10,183 nt of DNA from Rodentolepis nana. Lineage: Eukaryota > Platyhelminthes > Cestoda > Cyclophyllidea > Hymenolepididae. The notes below the pieces were generated by a model. That model saw only the letters and a program-made list of their open reading frames with translations, was not told the DNA's origin and searched no databases. How positions within the stretch are numbered: position 1 is the stretch's first letter; every line of letters begins with the position of its first letter. The stretch is from assembly GCA_900617975.1 (NCBI GenBank), contig UZAE01013731.1, positions 1 through 10,183 of the forward strand, given 5' to 3'. Made by a program: the position numbers and the translations under genes. Shown here in pieces: positions 1-8,362 of the stretch.

Positions 1-36
1 GGTGCACCACGTGGAGGTAAGTCTATCGCACACCCC
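1..36 (-). mobile_element. SINE-like element, copy 1 (5' head only, cut by window edge)
   Basis: These 36 bases are identical to 1096-1131 of copy 2 and nearly identical, inverted, to the head of copy 3 (two differences, in the segment GTCTAYCGCAYACCCC read on the minus strand's complement). The homology stops abruptly after the CCCC at position 36, exactly where it stops in both other copies. This marks the shared 5' terminus of the family, so the element lies on the minus strand with its body and A-rich tail beyond the left end of the window. The sequence from position 37 (starting AGAAGACAGT) would be the right-hand target-site duplication, but its partner is not visible. The identification rests on homology to the two complete copies. 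Confidence 0.78.
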
Positions 37-795
37 AGAAGACAGTAGAAGAAAGGTGTAAAACGTAAATTGATAACCTGAATCAGGATTGAAATGTCTG
101 ACGTGTGACTGAAATCGACAAGTAAAGTTCTAGCTAACCTTTTCAATGCTAATTAGTCAACTTGAATCGCTCATTGATTAATTATAGACAATTCAGTCAT
201 ACCTTCAATCTTGCCTCCTCACAAAAGCTGTATGAACCAAGCCAAAATTTTGTTTGAAAGGAAAATTCATTTCTGCCAAGCTGCATTAAGACTTCCCTTT
301 CATATTGACTCATCTCGTTAACTGAATTGCACCAAGCCAACACCGAAATTCCCTGCTCATTAATTATTAGATGCCAAATTCAATAAAAAAAGTGAACGTT
401 TCCCCCAGAGCAAGGAAAATTCAAATAGAAAAGATTAGAAAAATGAAAATCTTACTCTTACTTAAGAAATAGAATTAAATGATGATTTCAATCTGTCCAG
501 CAGTATTAGATATAAAACCACTAATCGATAGGTCCTATTTATTGCGAAACCCTCAATATTTGAGGATAATTTATAAGTATTAGTATCGTTGATAAATCCA
601 AAGTATCAAATTTCAATTGATTGTTTAATGGCCATCATGGGGCAAGGGAGGGAGGAGTGGAGGTGGAGATGAACCGTGAAGTTATTATAAATTTTTCCTT
701 CTCAATCAATTGATTAGTTAGCTTTTAATGTCTTGGATGCAAATTATCCACTGGTTTAAGGAAACTGTAAAGTCTAAATGAAGCAAATCGGTTTC
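37..795. other. AT-rich non-coding stretch between SINE copies 1 and 2
   Basis: I see no gene, tRNA or recognisable exon here. The stretch is AT-rich with stops in all frames. The one compositional oddity is a purine-rich, G-rich run at about 639-672 (several GG to GGGG tracts), which could form a weak G-quadruplex on the plus strand. No other repeat was recognised. Confidence 0.6.
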
Positions 796-808
796 TATTT
801 CCCTAATG
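796..808. repeat. Left target-site duplication of SINE copy 2
   Basis: TATTTCCCTAATG here matches TATATCCCTAATG at 1132-1144 in 12 of 13 positions. The two direct repeats sit immediately outside the two ends of the element (A-rich tail on the left, GGGG head on the right). This is what target-primed retroposition leaves behind. The match may extend one base further (T at 809 and at 1145). Confidence 0.82.
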
Positions 809-1028
809 TTTATTTATTTCAAATGACAGGCGCTTTGATAGTTAGAATTAGCCCTTTAGTTGACCTCGGGCTTCACAGAGAGGAGGAGGAGCATCGAAGT
901 GACAAAAGGTCGAAAGGGGGGGGACAGAATAATGGTTCACAGATGTAACAGAGACAGTCAAAAAGGCAAAGAAAAGGAAAGGTGAGTACTGTGGAAGGGG
1001 TCGAATATGACATACAGTGGGGTGATGG

Positions 1029-1039
1029 TAGTTTGAAAC
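1029..1039 (-). promoter_or_regulatory. Candidate pol III B box in SINE copy 2
   Basis: On the minus strand this reads GTTTCAAACTA, which matches the B-box consensus GGTTCRANNCC at 8 of 11 positions, including the TTC-A-A core. It lies 52 bp downstream of the A-box candidate, within the spacing that TFIIIC tolerates. The corresponding site in copy 3 matches slightly better. Support is by motif and conservation only. Confidence 0.45.
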
Positions 1040-1091
1040 CAGAGCTCAACTGCCAGTTAATAGACTTTTTTGCCGTATGAGAATACGTTGC

Positions 1092-1104
1092 CCAGGGTGC
1101 ACCA
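1092..1104 (-). promoter_or_regulatory. Candidate pol III A box in SINE copy 2
   Basis: On the minus strand this reads TGGTGCACCCTGG, close to the A-box pattern TRGYNNARNNGG with one mismatch and one extra base. It is identical in copy 3, and the visible part is identical in copy 1. It begins 28 bases from the element's 5' end, further in than in a tRNA, so a tRNA origin is not shown. The overlap with adjacent palindromes (CACGTG and GTGCAC) could also explain its conservation. Confidence 0.35.
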
Positions 1105-1131
1105 CGTGGAGGTAAGTCTATCGCACACCCC

Positions 1132-1144
1132 TATATCCCTAATG
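1132..1144. repeat. Right target-site duplication of SINE copy 2
   Basis: TATATCCCTAATG, the partner of 796-808 (12 of 13 identical). It starts directly after the CCCC that ends the homology in all three copies, which fixes the element's 5' boundary. Confidence 0.82.
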
Positions 1145-3720
1145 TAAATTGGTTTGAATTTTATGCACTAAAATTAATCATATCTTTTCCATGTCTTTAA
1201 TCCTCGACGCCCAGTATATTTTTTTCCAGTTTTGGAGAACCTTCAGGTACTTTGGAAACTGGAAACTGGCTTACCATTCTATAGCACCTGCACTATAAGT
1301 GGTTGTAAGTCCTATTCGAACACGCACAATAACTAAGAGAAAGATAGACTATTTAATGAAGAATAACGATTTTTCCACATTAACATAGAGCATTATAAAC
1401 AGCTTTGCATTTTTATATTACATCTATCACTACAACGTCAAATATTTTGAAACCTGCGTTAAGACTCTATTTACATACAAATTAGGTATATGGTTCCATA
1501 AAGTGTAGCACCCAAAACTATTTACAACTCTTTGTCATTGTACTTGTGACTTTTCGAACTCTTCTAGAATGAAATTAACTCTTTTCGAAATAAAATACTC
1601 AATCAAGTGGTTTCGCACCTAAGTCGCGTTTTGCAATAGCGTGATGACTGGTAGTGGTGGAGAATATGTTAGATCTTCTCAATTGATTCCTCATTTGTGT
1701 GGAAGGTCATTCTTACTCTGAGAGGTCGAAAGTTCGGACATTGACATTTCAAAGAAGTACCCCCCCCCCCACCCCAACACCATTCTCTAAAATAAACTTC
1801 GAAGTTTGTCTTTCGATCTCTGGTCTCGTTTTCCAATTTGCTGTCAATGATTACCTTCGACTGTATCTGCCTAGTCCACTTTAGCTACATTACTGGGTTA
1901 TTGCAGGTACATTTTAATAAGGGCAAATTTGAAATTTCCTAATTTTTCAGGGATAGTTGAATTGAAGACAATCGTTATTTTTCACTGATGCTCTCCTGAA
2001 ATCTCATAAAATTCTCGTTCTCAGTAGGAGCTTGGTGTCCAAGGGAGAGTGGTACTGTGGCGTTTCGGGCAAACAGTCATCTTATTTAACTTGCCAATTA
2101 TCTTCAACTACAATTTCCCGCTTGACCACATGTTCATAAATTTCTTCAATACTTTTCGTTCAACGTGTTCCACCGAGGATTTGATTCAGCTATGGATTTC
2201 AATACGTCATCAAATTTGTACATCCAACTGATTTAGCACATCAATTAAACTTATCTTGATCGAATTAGCTCTTCAGAACTAATATCAGTAACCTAGTACT
2301 GCAAGCACTTGACGATGGATTCCAGTGTTAGCACTGTTGAAAGAAACGCAACATTTATCATCTACCTGACATTTTCATTGTCCTCATTGAAGTTGGCAAT
2401 TTTTACTCCTAATAATAAGATGGACAACTATTCTCCAAGGGAAAATTTTGAGAGTTTTCTGTATATACAGTGAAGCTAAGTATTTACATTTATATTGACA
2501 GATTTCATATACCATAGGAAAAACGGCTTTTGCCTACTAGCGTAAGATTTCTCTAGGGAAGAAAATTAAAATTAAAACTACAGCCGAAACTTAAAAAACA
2601 AATGTTTGTAAAACAATATAGGAATTCGGTGCACAATCTCTGTGAATAAATTTGAATTCACTCTTAACGAAGTCTCAACATTTTTTCATTGAATCGCAAG
2701 AACATCGTTTCACACGCTGAAAATGGAGTGCAAAATAATTGCAGAAATGTTAAAAGATGAAATTAAACGTGTATATATTTACAAAGAATTAATATCGCCT
2801 ATTGGCTATATTTAGATAAAAGGCATTTACCCCCTTATAAAAGCTGTTTTTTGTTTGAAAATGAGATGTGCCTCAACGGTCTCCATAGCAAAATTAAAAC
2901 AAAGTTTAGTCGGGGAATATTAAGCCCAAGGGGTTCGGCGTTCTTTCACAAACATCGCCAAGTGTAAATGCCGTCTTACTACTAAACTTAGATGATTATT
3001 TGTGAATTATTTGAGAATAGGTTCTTAAAATAAACTTAATATATCAAAACAGGTAGGTGATATGATATTATTTTCCGTAAATATTTAATTTCATTTAACT
3101 TTTGTAAAATTTTAGGTTTCTGAAGGCAAAAATCTCGAATATACTTTTCATTCTGATCAGTGGAAGAAAATAACATGAAAGTATAGATGAATAAACTTAT
3201 ATTTATCAGTTTTGTTCAGTTGATCTGCCCACCGGAAGTAGAATGCTTTGTTTAACTATTTGGATGGGATTGTTTTAAGGAAAATATGGTTTTTTCTTCA
3301 GATCTCTTCAAAGCCTGTCTCCGAGAGCATAAAATTCGAAGGAAATTGCAATTGACTGAGTGTTGTTATTTTCAGTTGGCTCTTTTAGTTCTCAACTGAG
3401 GAATAAAATGAATGGAAGTGGAGCTTTTATGCCGGCAAAAACACCAAAAAGAAAACGATTCAAAAAAGCTTAATTTTTTCAAAGAATGCTGACCTGCGTC
3501 TTCTAAAATGACTTCCTGATGCATTCAAAGGGAAAACCAGGAAGCAGATTCAAGGTTTTTTACCGAATTATTTGTTAATTAATAATAATGAGTGAAATTA
3601 TTTCAGGGGCGCGATTTTACATCCTGGCACATCAAAGAATGAGCTATGCCAGTCTTTGTGACAACTTTTCTCTGTAACCTGCCATTTTTTCTACCTTTAA
3701 ATTATTTATTTGGATCCCAA
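1145..3720. other. Long AT-rich non-coding stretch between SINE copies 2 and 3
   Basis: No gene was found in about 2.6 kb. The open frames at 1699-1884 and 2049-2231 (plus strand) are short, have no recognisable domain and are no longer than chance predicts. The stretch contains an 11-base C run at 1760-1770 and a 9-bp inverted repeat, GGCATTTAC at 2822-2830 against its complement at 2964-2972. There are splice-like strings (for example a pyrimidine tract with CAG near 3301), but no convincing exon between any of them. It may be intronic or intergenic. Confidence 0.6.
1760..1770. repeat. Poly-C tract, 11 bases
   Basis: A run of eleven C residues, followed by ACCCC. It is a simple homopolymer and probably length-variable. 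Confidence 0.95.
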
Positions 3721-3730
3721 TGATTTTAAA
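3721..3730. repeat. Left target-site duplication of SINE copy 3
   Basis: TGATTTTAAA is repeated without mismatch at 4049-4058. The pair sits immediately outside the GGGG head and the A-rich tail of copy 3, so it marks the insertion site. Confidence 0.87.
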
Positions 3731-3744
3731 GGGGTATGCGGTAG

Positions 3745-3753
3745 ACTTACCTC
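3745..3753 (-). other. Antisense 5' splice-site match in SINE head
   Basis: On the minus strand this reads GAG|GTAAGT, a near-perfect match to the metazoan splice donor CAG|GTAAGT. The same string occurs antisense to the element at 14-22 in copy 1 and 1109-1117 in copy 2, where it lies on the plus strand. A gene transcribed antisense to the element could use it as an exon donor. No transcript evidence is available from sequence alone. Confidence 0.5.
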
Positions 3754-3757
3754 CACG

Positions 3758-3770
3758 TGGTGCACCCTGG
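3758..3770 (+). promoter_or_regulatory. Candidate pol III A box in SINE copy 3
   Basis: TGGTGCACCCTGG, identical to the minus-strand site in copy 2. It fits TRGYNNARNNGG apart from one mismatch and one extra base. It starts 28 bases into the element and 65 bases before the B-box candidate. Confidence 0.35.
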
Positions 3771-3822
3771 GCAATGTATACTCATACGGCAAAAATGTCT
3801 ATTAGCTGGCAGTTGACTTCTG

Positions 3823-3833
3823 GCTTCAAACCA
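3823..3833 (+). promoter_or_regulatory. Candidate pol III B box in SINE copy 3
   Basis: GCTTCAAACCA matches GGTTCRANNCC at 9 of 11 positions, including TTCAA and the following C. B boxes are the strongest determinant of TFIIIC binding, and tRNA-derived SINEs keep them. The position, 93 bases from the 5' end, is deeper than in a plain tRNA-derived head. Confidence 0.48.
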
Positions 3834-4048
3834 TCATCACCCCACTGTATGTCATATTCGACCCCTTTCATAGTACTCATCTAGCGTTTTCTCTGCCTTT
3901 GTGTCTGTCTGTCTCTTTCACATCTGTGAATCGCTCTTCTGTTCCCCACCCCTCGACTTCTTCTACTTTGATGAACCTTCCCTCTGTGAAGCCCGAAGTC
4001 AGCTAAATGGCTAATGATAACTATCAAAATGCCAGCCATATAAAAAAG

Positions 4049-4058
4049 TGATTTTAAA
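4049..4058. repeat. Right target-site duplication of SINE copy 3
   Basis: TGATTTTAAA, an exact copy of 3721-3730, directly after the element's A-rich tail. Confidence 0.87.
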
Positions 4059-4680
4059 CTTCAATTTATCGAGTAGCTTTGAACTCAGAGAGATCAACTA
4101 AAAGTACAGACCCAGAAGTTAAAAAAATAAGAAGATCGATTGCTGTGTAAATTGATGAATGCATTTTGTGCCGGCCTTAGATCCCCTCTGACAGGAAATT
4201 AGTATTTTGTCACTTCATTGTTGACTGTCCCTGAGCATGAGCCTTGGATATTAAGACCTTGGCCAGTGACCTGCAAGTCATCGAGATTTAGGAACAATTT
4301 TCTGATGGATTTTGTGTAGTGACGGCCACTATTCCGGCCTATCAAATCTGATGTCATAAATTTGTTACTTACTGACAATTTCAGGCATACAGAGAGAAGA
4401 GGCGAAAAAATAGCTACTACTCTTTTCAAAATGGGTGTTAGAATATGCCTACTACTAAAGTGCTGGCAAATCATTGCAGTCAACAGCGAAATCAATTAAT
4501 TTTTATGGTGTGAAAAGTTTTCAATCTCTCTGAAATGTTGCCAGCATTTCTATTGTTTTCTATTGTTTCAGTGATTACGACCAATAGGAGGCCATTTGAG
4601 AGCCAGGAGGTTATGGACATGGCACGTAAAAAGGACCAGCATTTGGACACAGCAATTGTAAATGGGAGGGTCATAAAAAT

Positions 4681-4693
4681 CGCGTGCGCGCGC
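4681..4693. repeat. Alternating purine-pyrimidine CG-rich run
   Basis: CGCGTGCGCGCGC, 13 bases of strictly alternating pyrimidine and purine in an AT-rich setting. Such runs can adopt Z-DNA. It stands out because CpG is otherwise scarce nearby. Confidence 0.7.
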
Positions 4694-5110
4694 AATATTA
4701 TGAGAAAACAGACACATTAATATTGTAATGTTATCAATTTTATGCATTTTCCAAGAATTTCCATCTCTCAGTACACCCAAATAGTAGAAATTATTTATTT
4801 GCATCAGAAAGATTTCAGAATGATTTATTATTAATATTTCACCCAGATCACGCATAAGAGATGTATATTTAGAGAAAAACTGCAAAGAAAATTTCGCATC
4901 ATAATTGCTTGCAATAAATTTAGAACAGACAAAATATGTGGCAAGTTCAAACGAATTAAGAGCGATCTAAATCATTTTCTAAGCATACTTTTGACAATAT
5001 TTGATTGGTAAGGTAAGTTATTTGAGCTATTTTAAGGTCCGCCAATTAAAAGAATTACACCCTCTCTGAGTTTTAAAATATGTTTCAAACTTCACTGCCT
5101 GCCTTTATCC

Positions 5111-5145
5111 AACCTCTTGGCGGGGAAGTTCGAACTTGAGAGGTT
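5111..5145. repeat. Nested inverted repeat
   Basis: The outer arms AACCTCT (5111-5117) and AGAGGTT (5139-5145) enclose a perfect 12-bp palindrome, AAGTTCGAACTT (5126-5137). It could form a small hairpin or cruciform, or be a dimeric protein-binding site. No function is implied by its surroundings. Confidence 0.55.
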
Positions 5146-6835
5146 AGGGGGTTAAAACAATCTTTTTTTCTAAAGTGGAGGATTCCGGTGTTCTCTAGAC
5201 AGTATTTATAAGTGATAACAATGGCTTAAATGTATTTCTATTGAACGCAATCAAAAGGTGAGTATTGAATTTACTATTCATTTGAACTTTGACTTTGTGC
5301 TTATTTACATCTCATTATTGGCGTTTCCTACTTTTATAACTGGTACTTCCGCAGAAGTTTTGTCACCTCCATTTGAAACCCCATTGGCCTGATAATTGAT
5401 GGTGGTATCATTTGTGGGAAGGTACATTAAACTTCATTTTATTCTTATTATAGGGGATGTCTGGTTACGAGAGATTACTTTATGACATCAACCGAAGTAA
5501 CTGTGAATAGAATAGGTGAAAACAAATGATACGTAACGAATAATTTCAAAATTTAACTAACGTGAATGCTCTCTTTTCTATATTGATTATTTAATAAAGT
5601 TTAATCAGACTTAAATTTCCTTAACTTCACAAATAATTGAATTTTAATAAGCCCAACTCTTCTCGAGATTGCAAGTTAGAAATGTTGAACTTCTCAATAA
5701 GTACATTCTCAAATTATAAACATAAATAAAGATGCATTATTTTCTCTGTCTAATATATAAATACAAGATAACACATTCTTTTAAAAGTTTTCTAGCGACT
5801 TCTAAACCTTTTCATAATCATCTCTTTTATCTACTTAAAAGTGCATGTCTTTTAAACAAATTCAAATATATTTTCATTTCCTATTTTAATGCTTACTTCT
5901 GACCAACCAAACGTAGAAAAAAAGTAAAAATAAGTAGTATACTCTCATTGGATACGTTAATGAATGACTGAACACTGAATGAGGTAATTAGAAACTTTAT
6001 ATCACTATTTTATGGATGCCAAATAAAATGACTTGGTGCGCGCATAGATGTAAAAATATAAACTAACTGAGTGTGACTTCCTCAGTTTTCAGTAGTATAA
6101 CTTTTTATTAAAAATAATGTGCGCGAATGGAGGTTGCGGATGTGGGGGGTGTTATCAAACTTTTTTGGTACTTTAACTAAAATATATCAAACCAGCTTCA
6201 AAGGAACGATTCACATCCTCCTAATCATGCCGTTACATGCCGGAACGCATGTTCCCTCCAACTTACTAACTGAACCTCTCTTATTAAGTTTAAAGTATTA
6301 TTTAATTCAATAAATCACAAAAACTGTATAAAAATGGACTTAGATTGTGTTGATAAATTAAAGTGGGGAAATAAACATTAAAATCTGAATTTTAATATGT
6401 TTTCGTTACATTACCCCAAACAATCAAAATCGTATATCTAAAAGGTGGGAAATATTTATTAACAATATCAATTGGTGCTCAAATTCAGATATTAAATTAT
6501 TTGCAAAGTATTCGAAAATCCAAATGGGGTGTTCAGTGCTTGTTGACCGAGTATATTTTTGGCATGAAGGGACAATAGGGCTTCCTTTTGATTTTTCACC
6601 AAATTGATGGGTAAGGCGAGTTACGCGTAGATAATATTCGGCAGCTCCTAACATCTAAGATTTTTTTGCAGTAAAGTAGATTCACGCATTCACTTTTTTA
6701 ATTCCTTTCAAATTGATGCATTATGATATACGATTCCGAACTGGTGTGAACCTCCGGATAGACAGTTAAAAAGAGGGAAAATAAAAAACTGCACTTTTTA
6801 TTACTAAAGAACAAAAGAATGGAATAGTGACCGCA

Positions 6836-7329
6836 TCATTCTCTCATGATAAGAATTTTTTGGGGCTCCCTCTGGCACCTTTTTGCTCCATCCAAAGACC
6901 CCAATCGGGTGCCCTCAGGGCGCTGTTTTAGCTTTGAAAAAAAACAAAAAAAGGCTGAGAGAGCTAAGTCGGGAGTATAAGAAGGATGTGAAAGTGTTTC
7001 CCATCAAAACTTTCGCAACAAGGCCCTGATAGCTCTTGAAAAAAGTGCAGAGGCATTTTCGTGATGAAACAAAAATTGACTATGCAATTTGGAGCATCGT
7101 TTTGGTGAGGGATGACCGATTTCTGTCCTTCTAGAAGGTACACCAATATCAGTCCTTTTGAAACTTTCAAAATAGTGATCACATCCTTCTTAATGGTCCG
7201 TCCAGCTTTGAGCTTTACAGGTCCAGATGTTTCATTTGGATGCTTCTCTTTAGATTGTATTTTGTTTTCTGGATGAAATGGGTAGTTCCAGATTTCATCG
7301 CCTGAAATACAGCGCTTAAAAAAATCATC
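6836..7329 (-). pseudogene. Mariner transposase relic (catalytic domain only)
   Basis: This is a broken fragment of a DD34D transposase of the Tc1/mariner superfamily, the cut-and-paste enzyme that inserts at TA dinucleotides. Read on the minus strand from 7329, one frame gives DDFFKRCISGDEIWNY and continues through HPENK, KEKHP and a YLLEGQ block. This matches the first catalytic motif (Asp at 7297-7299 in GDE.W) and the segment after it. A frame change then leads to LFHHENAS (7049-7072), where the second catalytic Asp is Glu (7058-7060). Next come WETLSHPSYTPDLAL (the HPPYSPDLAP box), and then LSAFFCFFSKLKQ, where the third Asp is Ala (6953-6955). The second and third positions are exactly 34 residues apart. 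Damage includes an in-frame TGA (7004-7006), a stop just before 7329, a T-run expansion, and a spacing of about 80 rather than about 92 residues between the first two catalytic sites. The N-terminal helix-turn-helix half and the terminal inverted repeats were not found. Confidence 0.92.
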
Positions 7330-8362
7330 CTAATTTGGTTCCACCCTCGTCACGAATGATGTCAAAATTCCATGCAGACATATTCCCCAGACGCATCAAA
7401 TTGACCTTGAATATCGACGAAATGATATATGCTCAATTTTATCAACATGAAATGGTATCGTTTGTTGATTGACAGTTAGTGCCAACATGCGCTCACGTTA
7501 GTTGAAATTCATTTTATTAAACTAAAGAAACATCTTATTTGCTTCTACCTTCTGATTTTTTACTTTATCGAGTTACTTTAGTTAACCTCCCAGCTCATTA
7601 AACCAACCAAAGCTGTGGACATAAAATGTCAGTTAGGGTGCTGAAATTTTTGAGTTTGTTGACTTTATTTTAAGAAATCAATAGTAATATCGAATTCAGA
7701 TCGAATTCAAATAAAATATATCATATCCCATCATCGTACCTCACGACTGATTTAACCACTTCTCGCCTTCATTACTATTTATTCAAACTTTACGCACCCT
7801 TTCTGTGTTTGGAACTACCTTACATTCTTTACGATAGGATAAAATCATAAGCTCACAGAAAATAGTCTGTAATTGTTGAATTACTTTTCATTTCTCAATT
7901 AGCACTTTTTGCAACATTCTACTTGTTATCATAACGTTGAAATTGTGTCGCGTTGCTCCACATTACACATAGCCAGAGAATCTCACGCATCCAAGGCCAC
8001 GTACAAGCACCCGCGCTCCAATATGAGTTTAATCACCATTAGATTAACAAACTGCTTTCTTGTCACTAGTTCTGATTTAAACTTTCCTCAGTAGTAGAAT
8101 ATATCAACTAATACTTGCAAATCATCTAAATTTACTCGTTTCAATAGATTTTTGTTTGCCTTTGGGACTTGTGATAGACTATTTCAACACATTGTACGCT
8201 GAACCTTCCAATTAACTGGACAATGCGTGAGTTTTGAGACTTAGGTGGTGTGATTTCTTCTGTGTAGCCATACAGCATATTCGAAGTTAAAAAAAAACTA
8301 TTATTGGCTGGAGTGGGACGCTAATTAGAAATCCTATTTAGGCTGTTTCATTTCGACGAAAT
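7330..8362. other. AT-rich non-coding stretch right of the mariner relic
   Basis: The missing N-terminal half of the mariner transposase would be expected at about 7330-7800 on the minus strand, but I could not recognise any of it. The open frame at 7909-8094 has no recognised domain and is of chance length. A small direct repeat, CGAATTCA, occurs at 7691-7698 and 7702-7709. Nothing else stands out. Confidence 0.55.

Larger units (their letters stand above)
809..1131 (-). mobile_element. SINE-like retroposon, copy 2 (full length, about 323 bp)
   Basis: This is a short non-autonomous retroposon on the minus strand, with its 5' head at 1131 and its tail at 809. The body (about 823-1131) is homologous, in inverted orientation, to copy 3. 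By eye it matches at roughly 90% over the 5'-most 150 bp and less well, with small indels, over the rest. On the minus strand it starts with GGGGTGTGCG, ends in an A-rich tail of AAAT-type repeats (809-820), and is flanked by a 12/13 direct repeat (796-808 and 1132-1144). Candidate pol III boxes lie at 1092-1104 (A) and 1029-1039 (B). It has no long open frame and would depend on a LINE for mobility. A G run at about 917-924 is specific to this copy. The family was not recognised by name. A short processed pseudogene of a non-coding RNA is the main alternative. Confidence 0.86.
3731..4048 (+). mobile_element. SINE-like retroposon, copy 3 (full length, about 318 bp)
   Basis: This is a complete element on the plus strand. 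It opens with GGGGTATGCGGTAGAC at 3731 and ends in a short A-rich tail (about 4039-4048). A perfect 10-bp direct repeat flanks it (3721-3730 and 4049-4058). Its body (3731 to about 4039) aligns throughout with copy 2 on the opposite strand. The first 150 bp are better conserved than the rest, where the copies differ by indels and short repeats such as TGTC repeats near 3902. Candidate pol III boxes lie at 3758-3770 and 3823-3833. The defined ends, different A-rich tails and target duplications together argue for LINE-mobilised retroposition rather than segmental duplication. No coding capacity is evident. The family is not one I can name. Confidence 0.88.
4059..6835. other. AT-rich non-coding stretch between SINE copy 3 and the mariner relic
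   Basis: No gene is supported. Open frames at 4199-4495, 4492-4695 and 4568-4885 (minus) and 4535-4720, 6119-6313 and 6424-6654 (plus, plus and minus respectively) have no recognised domain and overlap each other in part. About 4530-4700 is unusual in being open in three frames at once and somewhat less AT-rich. A 13-bp alternating CG-rich run lies at 4681-4693. A nested inverted repeat lies at 5111-5145, and overlapping small inverted repeats lie at 6235-6255. I found no tRNA and no other transposon. Confidence 0.55.

Noticed and set aside
1..30. The plus-strand translation GAPRGGKS at the repeat (copy 1 and 1095-1118) fits the Walker A pattern GxxxxGKS.
   Set aside because: The frame is short, is bounded by a stop just upstream in copy 2, and lies antisense to a retroposon whose ends are fixed by target duplications. 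The match is most simply a coincidence of the splice-donor-like string.
970..1080. An antisense frame shared by SINE copies 2 and 3 (GVEYDIQWGD ... CQLIDxFAV, then stop) looks like a short conserved protein fragment.
   Set aside because: Differences between the copies are as often amino-acid-changing as silent, other frames of the same segment are equally open, and there is no start or family match. It is explained by general conservation of the repeat.
1097..1131. A spliced-leader RNA gene, suggested by an exon-like head followed by GGTAAGT.
   Set aside because: The homology ends 15 bases after the GT at a retroposon boundary, and there is no Sm site or conserved intron beyond it.
1699..2231. 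Plus-strand open frames of about 60 codons.
   Set aside because: At this base composition, tens of such frames are expected in 10 kb. They have low complexity in part (the poly-C at 1760) and no recognisable domain.
829..4033. Copies 2 and 3 as terminal inverted repeats of one 3.2-kb DNA transposon or foldback element.
   Set aside because: The outer flanks show no shared target duplication, while each copy has its own private duplication and its own A-rich tail. They are two separate insertions.
4199..4885. Overlapping minus-strand frames of 98, 67 and 105 codons, possibly a broken gene.
   Set aside because: No domain was recognised, the frames overlap in different registers, and a 105-codon frame is within chance expectation for this window. 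The central patch is kept only as a low-interest finding.
5218..5392. A 57-codon stop-to-stop frame ending in a protein-like string (TGTSAEVLSPPFETPLA), with a GTGAGT donor inside.
   Set aside because: It has no start codon and no family match, the donor-like string lies inside the frame rather than at its end, and the length is expected by chance.
6424..6654. Minus-strand 76-codon frame next to the mariner relic, considered as its C-terminal or accessory part.
   Set aside because: It lies beyond the expected transposase C-terminus and shows no mariner-like residues or other recognised motif.
7625..7655. A string resembling a mariner terminal repeat (TTAGGGTGCTGAAATTTTT).
   Set aside because: It points the wrong way for the right end of the relic, and no complementary partner was found near 6700-6840.
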